Below are positions 9,317 through 17,610 of a stretch of 64,000 nucleotides of DNA, in pieces. The translations under genes were made by a program, and so were the position numbers. The notes beneath the pieces are model-generated. The model searched no databases. It was given only the letters and a program-made list of their open reading frames with translations, and was not told where the DNA came from. Source of the DNA: Pseudomonas sp. MF4836 (GTDB lineage Bacteria > Pseudomonadota > Gammaproteobacteria > Pseudomonadales > Pseudomonadaceae); NCBI RefSeq assembly GCF_002018875.1, contig NZ_MVOL01000003.1:372001-436000 (forward strand). Reading direction: 5' to 3'. How positions within the stretch are numbered: the first letter of the stretch is position 1; each line of letters opens with the position of its first letter.

Positions 9317-11119
9317 TCAGGCGCTGTCCTTCTCGATCAGCGCCAGCAAGGTCCAGCCGGCAGTCGGTTGCAATGCGCTCTCTGGCGTGACCACGTGCAC
9401 CCAGCCGCTGCTATCGCGGGCGAAGAGCAGGGTCGCGCGTTCGCCGTGCAGGGTCTGGTAGTCGTCCCAGGTGAACCCGGTGGTCAGGTGGGTGCTGTAA
9501 AGCTCGGCGCCCTGGTTCAGCAGGCTGGCCAGCCTGTTGTAGGTCAGGGTTTCACTGCCCAGCAGGTGCCCGCGGTGCTCAAGGCTGGCGCGGTGTTTGT
9601 CGGTGCGACGGTTTTCCAGGCCGCTGGTCAGGGTGAACAGGCGCTGGTGGCCGAAGTCGTGGCGAAAGCGCATGGCGGCCACGGCATTCAGCTCGCCGGC
9701 GGGAGACAGCGCCAGCAGGTGGCCGAGGCCGACCAGGTCCAGGTGAGCGTCGGCATGTTGTGAGGCCGGGTTGCCGAAGTAGGTCGGCAGGCCGTCCATG
9801 CGGGCGGCGCGGATGTTCTCCCAGTTGGAGTCGGTGAGCAGTACCCGGCTGCCCAGTTGCTGCAGGGCTTTGCCGATGGTTCGCGCGGGCGTGTTGGCGC
9901 CGACGATCAGAAAGCCGCTGGGCGCCGGCTCCGCGACTTTCAGCAGGCGCGCCAGTGGGCGTGCGGTGGCGCTTTGCAGGACCACGGTGCCAATGATCAC
10001 GGCAAAGGTCAGCGGCACCAGCAGCAAGGCGCCTTCGTGGCCGGCCTGGTCGAGGCGGATGGCGAAGATTGCCGATACGGCTGCGGCGACGATGCCCCTG
10101 GGGGCAATCCAGCAGAGCAGGGCGCGCTCGCGCCAGTTGAGGCTTGAGCCGGCGGTGGACAGCATGACGTTCAGCGGGCGGGCGATGAACTGGATCACCA
10201 GCAGCAGAATCAGCACCAGTGGCCCGAGGGCGATCAGTGCCTGCAGGTCCAGGCGCGCCGCCAGCAGAATGAACAGGCCGGAAATCAGCAGCACGCTGAG
10301 GTTTTCCTTGAAGTGCAGGATCTGCCGCACATCGACGCCCTTCATATTGGCCAGCCACATGCCCATCACCGTCACCGCCAGCAGGCCCGACTCGTGCATC
10401 ACTTGGTTGGCGGCAATGAAAATCCCCAGCACCGTGGCCAGGGTGGCGAGGTTGTGCAGATATTCCGGCAGCCATTGATGACGCATGACACTGCCCAGGG
10501 CCCAGCCGCCGCCGATACCGAACAGGCTGCCGCACAGGATCACGCCGCCAAAGGTCATCAGGCTGTGGCTCAGGCCGTCGCCGGATGCGCTGGCAATGAT
10601 GAAGCTGTAGACCACCACCGCCAGCAGGGCGCCGATGGGGTCGATGACAATTCCTTCCCAGCGCAGGATGTTGGCGATCGAGGCCCGGGGGCGCACCACC
10701 CGTAACATCGGCACGATCACTGTGGGTCCGGTGACCAGGGTCAGGGTTCCGAACAGCAGGGCCAGCATCCAGTCGAAGCCCAGCAGCCAATGGGTTGCCA
10801 GACTGATCACGGCCCAGGTCGAAAGGGCGCCGATGGTCACCAGGCGCCGCACGACTCGGCCGATTTCGTGCCACTCGGAAAGGCGCAGGGTCAGGCTGCC
10901 TTCAAACAGGATCAGCGCCACCGCCAGCGACACCATGGGCATCAGCAGCGGGCCGAACAGCTCTTGCGGGTCGAGCCAGCCGAGCAGCGGGCCGGCGAGG
11001 ATCCCGCTCAGCAGCAGGAACAGGATGGCCGGCAGCTTCAGGCGCCAGGCCAGCCATTGGCAGCCCAGGGCAGCGACGCCGATGCCGCCGATGGCCAGCA
11101 GTATCTGTTGTTCGTTCAT
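9317..11119 (-). CDS. CPA1-type Na+(K+)/H+ antiporter with C-terminal Rossmann (TrkA-N) domain
   Basis: The 600-residue inner-membrane protein has about 12 hydrophobic segments over residues 1-400. It contains the antiporter core motifs FEGSLTLRL and LFGTLTLVTGPTVIVPML, plus CWIAPRGIVAAAVSAIFA. A nucleotide-binding TrkA-N-like domain follows from about 405 (FLIVGANTPARTIGKALQQLG, a GxxxxGxxxxxxL Rossmann loop), which probably gates transport by nucleotide or redox state. This is the YcgO/CvrA-like branch. The cation specificity cannot be read from sequence. It runs divergently from xerD. Confidence 0.88.
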   Translation of the reverse strand: MNEQQILLAIGGIGVAALGCQWLAWRLKLPAILFLLLSGILAGPLLGWLDPQELFGPLLMPMVSLAVALILFEGSLTLRLSEWHEIGRVVRRLVTIGALSTWAVISLATHWLLGFDWMLALLFGTLTLVTGPTVIVPMLRVVRPRASIANILRWEGIVIDPIGALLAVVVYSFIIASASGDGLSHSLMTFGGVILCGSLFGIGGGWALGSVMRHQWLPEYLHNLATLATVLGIFIAANQVMHESGLLAVTVMGMWLANMKGVDVRQILHFKENLSVLLISGLFILLAARLDLQALIALGPLVLILLLVIQFIARPLNVMLSTAGSSLNWRERALLCWIAPRGIVAAAVSAIFAIRLDQAGHEGALLLVPLTFAVIIGTVVLQSATARPLARLLKVAEPAPSGFLIVGANTPARTIGKALQQLGSRVLLTDSNWENIRAARMDGLPTYFGNPASQHADAHLDLVGLGHLLALSPAGELNAVAAMRFRHDFGHQRLFTLTSGLENRRTDKHRASLEHRGHLLGSETLTYNRLASLLNQGAELYSTHLTTGFTWDDYQTLHGERATLLFARDSSGWVHVVTPESALQPTAGWTLLALIEKDSA

Positions 11120-11226
11120 TGAAGCTCCCTGTTCCTTGAAATAGCCGGCTATGAAAGACTAGCGACCCTCAGCACAGTTCACTATTTATTTAAGCGCGGC
11201 CTTTGGCCTGCGCCTTTCGAGTATTT

Positions 11227-12123
11227 ATGGCCGCCATCGACCATCCCCTGATCGACCGTTTTCTCGATGCGCTGTGGCTGGAAAAAGGCCTGTCGGACAA
11301 CACCCGCGATGCCTATCGCAGTGACCTGGCGCTGTTCAACGGCTGGTTGCAGGAGCAAGGGCTGGAGCTGCCCAATGCCGGGCGCGAGCTGATCCTCGAT
11401 CACCTGGCCTGGCGCGTCGAGCAGGCGTACAAGCCGCGTTCCACCGCGCGTTTTCTATCCGGGGTGCGGGGCTTCTACCGTTACTTGCTGCGGGAAAAAC
11501 TGATCGCCGTCGACCCGACCCTGCAAGTCGACATGCCGCAACTCGGCCGGCCGCTGCCCAAGTCGCTGTCGGAAGCGGATGTCGAAGCCCTGCTGGCCGC
11601 GCCGGACTTGAGCGATGCCATCGGCCAGCGCGACCGCGCCATGCTCGAAGTGCTGTATGCCTGCGGCTTGCGGGTCACTGAATTGATCAGCCTGACCCTG
11701 GAACAGGTCAACCTGCGCCAGGGCGTGTTGCGGGTGATGGGCAAGGGCAGCAAGGAGCGCCTGGTGCCCATGGGCGAGGAGTCGATTGTCTGGGTCGAGC
11801 GCTATATGCGCGATGCCCGGGGCGAGTTGCTCGGCGGACGGCCCAGCGATGTGCTGTTCCCCAGTCAGCGCGGTGAGCAGATGACCCGCCAGACCTTCTG
11901 GCATCGCATCAAGCACCAGGCCAAGGTCGCCGGGATCGGTAAGTCGCTGTCGCCCCACACCTTGCGCCATGCCTTTGCCACCCACCTGCTCAACCATGGC
12001 GCCGACCTGCGCGTGGTGCAGATGTTGCTGGGGCACAGCGACCTCTCGACCACCCAGATCTACACCCATGTGGCCCGCGCCCGCCTGCAGGATCTGCATG
12101 CCCGGCATCATCCGCGCGGCTGA
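11227..12123 (+). CDS. xerD: Site-specific tyrosine recombinase XerD
   Basis: XerD with XerC resolves chromosome dimers at dif under FtsK control. From the ATG at 11227 the protein is 298 residues, the standard XerD length. The N-terminal SAM-like domain (IDRFLDALWLEKGLSDNTRDAY) and the catalytic domain are complete. The catalytic residues are visible: Arg in YACGLRVTEL, Lys in GKGSKERLVP, HTLRHAFATHLL (His and Arg), and the nucleophile Tyr in LSTTQIYTHVA. It lies directly upstream of dsbC, the usual Pseudomonas order. Confidence 0.97.
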   Translation: MAAIDHPLIDRFLDALWLEKGLSDNTRDAYRSDLALFNGWLQEQGLELPNAGRELILDHLAWRVEQAYKPRSTARFLSGVRGFYRYLLREKLIAVDPTLQVDMPQLGRPLPKSLSEADVEALLAAPDLSDAIGQRDRAMLEVLYACGLRVTELISLTLEQVNLRQGVLRVMGKGSKERLVPMGEESIVWVERYMRDARGELLGGRPSDVLFPSQRGEQMTRQTFWHRIKHQAKVAGIGKSLSPHTLRHAFATHLLNHGADLRVVQMLLGHSDLSTTQIYTHVARARLQDLHARHHPRG

Positions 12124-12280
12124 TCGATAACCGACCGCTGCCAACGCTCTTGCGTCAGCTGTAGTCGGCCCCTGCGGGCATATGTGATAGGCTTTGCCGG
12201 TTTGCAAAGTGGGCGGTTATGACCCGGTGTTCCAGTACGGGCGTTCTACCCGTCCCATTTGTCCGCCTCCAGGAGTTCCC

Positions 12281-13012
12281 ATGCGCGTGACCCAGATTAT
12301 CGCCGCCGCAGCCATTGCGTTGGTCAGTACCTTTGCCGTTGCCGATGACGGCGCTGAAAAAGCCATTCGCAAGAGCCTTGAAAGCCTGCAGCTTGAAGTG
12401 CCGGTGGAAAGCATCACCCTCAGCCCGCTGCCCGGTCTGTACGAAGTCAAGCTCAAGGGCAGCCGCGTGCTGTACGCCAGCGCCGACGGCCAGTTCGTGA
12501 TGCAGGGTTACCTGTTTCAGCTCAAGGACGGCAAGCCGGTCAATCTGACCGAAAAAACCGAGCGCCTGGGCATTTCCAAATTGATCAACGGCATTCCTGT
12601 TGCGGAAACCGTGGTTTACCCGGCCATCGGCGAAACCAAGACCCACATCACCGTCTTTACCGACACCACCTGCCCTTACTGCCACAAGCTGCACGCCGAA
12701 GTGCCCGAGCTGAACAAGCTGGGTATCGAAGTGCGTTATGTTGCGTTCCCGCGTCAGGGTCTTGGCTCGCCGGGCGACGAGCAGTTGCAGGCGGTCTGGT
12801 GTTCGGCGGATAAAAAAGCCGCCATGGACAAGATGACTGACGGCAAGGAAGTCAAGGCGGCCAAGTGCGCCAACCCGGTTTCCAAGCAGTTTGCCCTGGG
12901 CCAGTCGATTGGTGTGAACGGTACGCCGGCCATCGTTTTGGCTGATGGCCAGGTGATTCCGGGCTACCAGCCTGCGCCACAAGTCGCCAAACTGGCGCTG
13001 GGTGCGAAATAA
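12281..13012 (+). CDS. dsbC: Thiol:disulfide interchange protein DsbC
   Basis: DsbC is the periplasmic disulfide isomerase kept reduced by DsbD. The 243-residue precursor has a signal peptide (MRVTQIIAAAAIALVSTFAVA) cut before DDGAEKA, an N-terminal dimerisation domain (~22-80) and a thioredoxin domain. The active site CPYC lies in FTDTTCPYCHKLH, and a second Cys pair (VWCSAD...AAKCANP) matches the structural disulfide. The cis-Pro loop GVNGTPAIV is present. AGGAGTTCCC before the ATG is a good ribosome binding site. Confidence 0.96.
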   Translation: MRVTQIIAAAAIALVSTFAVADDGAEKAIRKSLESLQLEVPVESITLSPLPGLYEVKLKGSRVLYASADGQFVMQGYLFQLKDGKPVNLTEKTERLGISKLINGIPVAETVVYPAIGETKTHITVFTDTTCPYCHKLHAEVPELNKLGIEVRYVAFPRQGLGSPGDEQLQAVWCSADKKAAMDKMTDGKEVKAAKCANPVSKQFALGQSIGVNGTPAIVLADGQVIPGYQPAPQVAKLALGAK

Positions 13013-13103
13013 TCCTGCGTCGTCGAGCCTTTGACGATCATGGCGTGGCGCTTTCGGTCGCTGCGTCATTAATAGAGAGCCGCGCGGTCTGCGGCTGATT
13101 TCC

Positions 13104-13129
13104 ACGGCCGACCTTGAGTCGGCCGTTTT
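13104..13129 (+). terminator. Hairpin with T tract between dsbC and hom
   Basis: CGGCCGAC (13105-13112) pairs with GTCGGCCG (13118-13125) around loop CTTGA, followed by TTTT. It looks like an intrinsic terminator for dsbC. It ends only about 15 bases before the hom start codon and directly abuts the hom ribosome binding site (GGGGAG), so it could also be a leader attenuator. Confidence 0.65.
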
Positions 13130-13143
13130 ATGGGGAGTTCAAA

Positions 13144-14448
13144 GTGAATCCGGTCAAAGTAGGCATCTGTGGGCTGGGTACCGTCGGTGGCGGCACCCTC
13201 AACGTACTTCAGCGTAACGCCGAGGAGATTGCCCGCCGTGCCGGGCGTGGAATCGAAGTGGCACAAATTGCCATGCGTACGCCAAAGCCTCAGTTCCAGA
13301 CGACCGGTATTGCGATTACCAACGATGTCTTCGCCGTGGCCACCAACCCTGAAATCGATATCGTCATCGAGTTGATGGGTGGCTACACCGTGGCCCGCGA
13401 GCTGGTGCTCAAGGCCATCGAAAACGGCAAGCACGTGGTTACCGCGAACAAGGCGCTGATTGCCGTCCACGGCAATGAAATCTTCGCCAAGGCCCGTGAA
13501 AAGGGCGTGATCGTCGCCTTTGAAGCTGCAGTGGCCGGCGGTATCCCGGTGATCAAGGCGATTCGTGAAGGCCTGTCAGCCAACCGCATCAACTGGGTGG
13601 CCGGGATCATCAACGGCACCGGTAACTTCATCCTCACCGAAATGCGCGAGAAGGGCCGTACCTTCGAAGACGTGCTGGCCGAAGCCCAGGCCCTGGGCTA
13701 TGCCGAAGCCGATCCGACCTTTGACGTCGAAGGCATCGATGCGGCGCACAAGCTGACCATCCTGGCGTCCATCGCCTTTGGTATCCCGCTGCAATTCGAC
13801 AAGGCCTACACCGAAGGCATCACCAAGCTGACCACCGCCGACGTGAACTACGCCGAGGCCCTGGGCTACCGCATCAAGCACCTGGGCGTGGCGCGCAGCA
13901 CCGCTGCCGGCATCGAGTTGCGCGTGCACCCGACACTGATCCCGGCTGATCGCCTGATCGCCAATGTCAACGGCGTGATGAACGCCGTGATGGTCAATGG
14001 CGACGCCGCCGGTTCGACCCTGTTCTACGGCGCTGGCGCCGGCATGGAGCCGACCGCTTCGTCGGTGATCGCCGACCTGGTGGACGTGGTTCGTGCCATG
14101 ACCAGCGACCCGGAAAACCGCGTGCCGCACCTGGCCTTCCAGCCGGACTCGTTGTCGGCCCACCCGATCCTGCCGATCGAGGCCTGCGAAAGCGCCTACT
14201 ACCTGCGGATCCAGGCCAAGGATCATCCTGGCGTGCTGGCCCAGGTGGCGAGCATTCTGTCGGAGCGCGGCATCAACATCGAATCGATCATGCAGAAAGA
14301 AGTCGAAGAGCATGACGGCCTGGTGCCGATGATCCTGCTGACCCACCGCGTGGTGGAACAGCGCATCAACGATGCGATCAACGCCCTGGAAGCCCTGCAG
14401 GGTGTCGTGGGTCCGGTGGTCCGCATCCGTGTCGAACATCTGAATTAA
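13144..14448 (+). CDS. hom: Homoserine dehydrogenase
   Basis: Hom reduces aspartate-semialdehyde to homoserine for threonine and methionine synthesis. The GTG at 13144, preceded by GGGGAG, gives 434 residues, the usual Pseudomonas length. The NAD(P) loop GLGTVGGG is near residue 9, the catalytic region KLTILASIAFG and WVAGIINGTGNFIL in the middle, and a C-terminal ACT domain (~353-430, DHPGVLAQVASILSERGINI) suggests allosteric control by threonine. It is followed by thrC 105 bases downstream. Confidence 0.97.
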   Translation: MNPVKVGICGLGTVGGGTLNVLQRNAEEIARRAGRGIEVAQIAMRTPKPQFQTTGIAITNDVFAVATNPEIDIVIELMGGYTVARELVLKAIENGKHVVTANKALIAVHGNEIFAKAREKGVIVAFEAAVAGGIPVIKAIREGLSANRINWVAGIINGTGNFILTEMREKGRTFEDVLAEAQALGYAEADPTFDVEGIDAAHKLTILASIAFGIPLQFDKAYTEGITKLTTADVNYAEALGYRIKHLGVARSTAAGIELRVHPTLIPADRLIANVNGVMNAVMVNGDAAGSTLFYGAGAGMEPTASSVIADLVDVVRAMTSDPENRVPHLAFQPDSLSAHPILPIEACESAYYLRIQAKDHPGVLAQVASILSERGINIESIMQKEVEEHDGLVPMILLTHRVVEQRINDAINALEALQGVVGPVVRIRVEHLN

Positions 14449-14449
14449 C

Positions 14450-14536
14450 AGCAGCTGCAAGCCTCAGGCTTCAAGCTGCAAGTGAGAGCAGAGCCGCTTT
14501 TCACTTGTCGCTTGCAGCTTGCAGCTTGTAGCTCAA
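14450..14536. repeat. Intergenic palindromic repeat rich in GCTTGCAGCTT units
   Basis: CAAGCTGCAAG (14472-14482) is the exact inverted complement of CTTGCAGCTTG (14511-14521), with further overlapping copies of GCAGCTT to 14536. A related fragment (TTGCAGCTTGTAGCTCG) occurs near 43957-43973. This resembles a dispersed Pseudomonas intergenic repeat. It lies within the hom-thrC transcript. Confidence 0.6.
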
Positions 14537-14553
14537 ACCGAAGGTTTGCTCCT

Positions 14554-15963
14554 ATGCGCTATATCAGTACTCGTGGCCAGGCACCGGCCCTGAATTTCGA
14601 AGATGTGCTGCTGGCAGGTTTGGCCAGTGATGGTGGTCTCTATGTGCCGGAGTGCCTGCCACGCTTCACCCAGGAAGAAATCGCCTCCTGGGCCGGCCTG
14701 CCGTATCACGAGCTGGCGTTCCGGGTCATGCGCCCGTTCGTTGCAGGCAGCATTCCGGATGCGGATTTCAAGAAGATCCTGGAAGAGACCTACGGTGTGT
14801 TTTCCCACAGCGCCATCGCCCCATTGCGTCAGCTGAATGGCAATGAATGGGTCCTGGAGCTGTTCCATGGCCCGACCCTGGCGTTCAAGGACTTCGCCCT
14901 GCAACTGTTGGGTCGCCTGCTCGATTACGTGCTGGCCAAGCGTGGCGAGCGCGTGGTGATCATCGGCGCGACCTCCGGTGATACCGGCTCGGCGGCGATT
15001 GAAGGCTGCAAGCATTGCGAAAACGTCGACATCTTTATCCTGCACCCGCACAAGCGTGTGTCGGAAGTGCAGCGTCGGCAGATGACGACCATCTTTGGCG
15101 AGAACATCCACAACATCGCCATCGAAGGCAACTTCGACGACTGCCAGGAAATGGTCAAGAACAGCTTCGCTGACCAGGGCTTCCTCAAGGGCACGCGGCT
15201 GGTGGCGGTGAACTCGATCAACTGGGCGCGGATCATGGCTCAGATCGTCTATTACTTCCACGCAGCTCTGCAGTTGGGCGGCCCGGCACGTTCGGTGGCG
15301 TTCTCGGTGCCGACCGGCAACTTCGGCGACATCTTTGCCGGTTACCTGGCGCGCAACATGGGCTTGCCGATCAACCAGTTGATCGTCGCCACCAACCGCA
15401 ACGACATTCTGCACCGCTTCATGAGCGGCAATCAGTACGTCAAGGAAACCCTGCACGCGACCCTGTCGCCGTCCATGGACATCATGGTCTCGTCGAACTT
15501 CGAGCGTCTGCTGTTCGACCTGCACGGTCGCAACGGCGCGGCCATCGCCGGCCTGATGGACAGCTTCAAGCAGGGTGGTGGTTTCAGCGTTGAAGAAGAG
15601 CGCTGGACCGAAGCCCGCAAGCTGTTCGATTCTCTGGCCGTGGATGACGCACAGACCTGCGAGACCATCGCTGAAGTCTTCGCCCAGTGCGGCGAGCTGC
15701 TGGACCCGCACACCGCCATCGGCGTGAAAGCGGCCCGCGAGTGTCGTCGCAGCCTGGATACGCCGATGGTGATCCTCGGTACCGCACACCCGGTCAAGTT
15801 CCCGGAAGCGGTGGAGAAGGCCGGTGTTGGCAAGGCCCTTGAGCTGCCGGCGCACCTGTCCGATCTGTTCGAGCGCGAGGAGCGCTGCACGGTCCTGGCC
15901 AACGACCTGAAAGCGGTCCAGGGGTTTGTCAGCCAGCACGGTAACCGCGGCAAGCCGCTCTGA
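14554..15963 (+). CDS. thrC: Threonine synthase
   Basis: ThrC is the PLP enzyme converting O-phosphohomoserine to threonine. The ATG at 14554 (MRYISTRGQAPALNF) gives 469 residues, normal for the class II threonine synthases of Gammaproteobacteria. The PLP lysine lies in GPTLAFKDFALQ near residue 111. The phosphate-binding ATSGDTGSAAIEG follows, and VPTGNFGDIFAGY is the Gly-rich loop. A terminator follows at 15987. Confidence 0.97.
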   Translation: MRYISTRGQAPALNFEDVLLAGLASDGGLYVPECLPRFTQEEIASWAGLPYHELAFRVMRPFVAGSIPDADFKKILEETYGVFSHSAIAPLRQLNGNEWVLELFHGPTLAFKDFALQLLGRLLDYVLAKRGERVVIIGATSGDTGSAAIEGCKHCENVDIFILHPHKRVSEVQRRQMTTIFGENIHNIAIEGNFDDCQEMVKNSFADQGFLKGTRLVAVNSINWARIMAQIVYYFHAALQLGGPARSVAFSVPTGNFGDIFAGYLARNMGLPINQLIVATNRNDILHRFMSGNQYVKETLHATLSPSMDIMVSSNFERLLFDLHGRNGAAIAGLMDSFKQGGGFSVEEERWTEARKLFDSLAVDDAQTCETIAEVFAQCGELLDPHTAIGVKAARECRRSLDTPMVILGTAHPVKFPEAVEKAGVGKALELPAHLSDLFEREERCTVLANDLKAVQGFVSQHGNRGKPL

Positions 15964-15986
15964 TCGAGCAGGCTGCGCAGCTCTTG

Positions 15987-16012
15987 AAGCCCGTCTGATG
16001 ACGGGCTTTTTT
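15987..16012 (+). terminator. Intrinsic terminator after thrC
   Basis: AAGCCCGTC-TGAT-GACGGGCTT is a perfect 9-bp stem with a tetraloop, followed by TTTT, 24 bases after the thrC stop. Confidence 0.92.
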
Positions 16013-16209
16013 GTGGTTGTCGCCCAGGCGGATTGTGCCGATGGGAACCGGTCTGTGTTTTATCCTTGTCATCTTTGCCGTGCATGCTCGCAAGACTCGG
16101 GTCGGCATGACCTGGGGCCTGCTGACGAACTTTCTTCTCGGGCCGGTGGTCACTTATTGTGGACACGCCCTAAAGCACTGTGTTTTCGGACTATTGAGTG
16201 GTGATCGAG

Positions 16210-16497
16210 ATGGAAAGTATCAGCCTATTGCTGGGTGAAGCTTTGAGCCCGTATCAGGTAACTCTGACCCCGTCGGGTGCCCATGGCGAATGCCTGGTGA
16301 CCTTGAAAAATGTGCAGGGCGCCATCGTGCTCGAACGTGAGATCAATCAGGCGCAGTTGACTGACAAGCGCCTGTTGACCGATGTCGTTGATGGCCTGCA
16401 CCGAGATTTGTTGATTGCCGAAGGGCGTCTGGAACCCTGCGTGATTGCAGCCTTGCGCAATGCGGCGCAAGAAAAGGCCTTCGACAGAAGGCCCTGA
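16210..16497 (+). CDS. DUF3509 family small protein
   Basis: The 95-residue cytosolic protein begins MESISLLLGEALSPYQVTL and matches the DUF3509 proteins that are abundant in Pseudomonas and have no known function. It shows a beta-rich N-terminal part (CLVTLKNVQGAIVLEREI) and a C-terminal helix (LHRDLLIAEGRLEPCVIAAL). An in-frame GTG at 16201 is possible, but the ATG matches the family start. A hairpin terminator lies about 115 bases downstream at 16613. Confidence 0.75.
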   Translation: MESISLLLGEALSPYQVTLTPSGAHGECLVTLKNVQGAIVLEREINQAQLTDKRLLTDVVDGLHRDLLIAEGRLEPCVIAALRNAAQEKAFDRRP

Positions 16498-16612
16498 TTT
16501 AACTTTTTGCGGAACCTTCCTGCCCCAGGGTCGTCAGACCTTGTATCAGCAGGATCAAGCATTGTGCTCCGGTGCTTGTAGCTTGTTGTACTGGTCTTTG
16601 TAGGCCACGTTT

Positions 16613-16650
16613 AACCCCGAGTCGTCTCCCCACTTCTCGGGGTTTCTTTT
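16613..16650. terminator. Terminator-like hairpin
   Basis: AACCCCGAG (16613-16621) pairs perfectly with CTCGGGGTT (16636-16644), loop 14, then TCTTTT. It would end transcripts from the DUF3509 gene or a short RNA in 16498-16650. The convergent TIGR02285-type gene ends at 16663. Confidence 0.6.
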
Positions 16651-16662
16651 GTCCGGCGTTTA

Positions 16663-17556
16663 TTACTGCTCGGGTTTTTCCCGAAAAAGCGCCAGGGCAT
16701 CCTTGCGGTATTCCTCGCGTATCGGCGGCTCCAGCCAGGCGGCATACAGCTCGATCAGGCGGTTCTGGCGCAGTTGCAGCAGGGTCTGGTTGATGCGCTC
16801 GATGGCGTGTCGCCCCTGGGCTGTGTTCGAGCAGCCGACATGCACCGCCTGGTATTTTTGTACGCCAATAATCGGATAGAACTCCAGACTGCTCGGGTCG
16901 ATGCCTTGCTGTTGCGCCTGGAAGCGGATTTCCGGCTGGTAGCCGATCAGGGTCTTGAGCCTGCCCAGGCGCTGCATCTGCAGCAGGTTGCCAATGGCGC
17001 TGTTGCCATAGTGGGCGGTCAGGGCATCGCTGGGGGCTTTGCCCAGCAGGCTGTCGATCTGATCGCCATAACTGCGCTCGGCGACGATGCCGACGCTACG
17101 CGGTCCGCTGGCCAGCAACGCTGCCAGGTCCAGCCGACCGTCCTGGATAAATGGCCGCAGGCTGGCATGATCCTGGCGCAGGGCTGCCACGCCATTACTG
17201 AAGGCGCGAAAACTGATTTTGGAAAACGCCACCCACTGCGCGCGCTGCGGGGTCAGCATCAATGATGGGTCGCAGGCGAAGGGCGAGTCGCGGAGCATCT
17301 GTATGCCGCGGGCGCGGTTGACGTGGACGATGGTGTGTTCGTATTCCGGCATGCTGGCGAACAGGGCGGGCAGTATTTGATCGACCACGCCCTGGTCTTT
17401 TTGCGGGCCATCGAAAATCGTGGTCGGCGGCAGGTCGCGTAACAGCCAGAGTAGGGTTTCCTTGGCTTGGCCGATCTGTGGAAACCCGCTCAATACCAGC
17501 AGCAGCGGCAGGATGCGCTTCACGGAAGTGGTTCGCCGGCTGCTGCGTGGGTCCAT
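16663..17556 (-). CDS. Periplasmic solute-binding-like protein, TIGR02285 type
   Basis: The 297-residue product begins MDPRSSRRTTSVKRIL and then has a hydrophobic signal segment (LPLLLVLSGFPQIGQA). The mature part resembles the two-lobed SBP_bac_3 fold of the TIGR02285 family, with the family's opening LLWLLRDLPPTTIFDG and the late segment QKYQAVHVGCSNTAQG. Two Cys (FACDPS and HVGCSN) may form a disulfide. Members lack a partner ABC transporter and their ligand is unknown; none is present here. An earlier in-frame ATG at 17598 is possible but would put 14 more residues before the signal. Confidence 0.72.
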   Translation of the reverse strand: MDPRSSRRTTSVKRILPLLLVLSGFPQIGQAKETLLWLLRDLPPTTIFDGPQKDQGVVDQILPALFASMPEYEHTIVHVNRARGIQMLRDSPFACDPSLMLTPQRAQWVAFSKISFRAFSNGVAALRQDHASLRPFIQDGRLDLAALLASGPRSVGIVAERSYGDQIDSLLGKAPSDALTAHYGNSAIGNLLQMQRLGRLKTLIGYQPEIRFQAQQQGIDPSSLEFYPIIGVQKYQAVHVGCSNTAQGRHAIERINQTLLQLRQNRLIELYAAWLEPPIREEYRKDALALFREKPEQ

Positions 17557-17610
17557 CAGGGGGTCGATTCTCTGTGGCAAACATTCATCCTGCTGCATCC
17601 TCGTCAGGGG

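Noticed and set aside
16011..16238. A 75-codon plus-strand frame with hydrophobic stretches between thrC and the DUF3509 gene
   Set aside because: It begins inside the thrC terminator, overlaps the DUF3509 start, and has no ribosome binding site or recognisable similarity.
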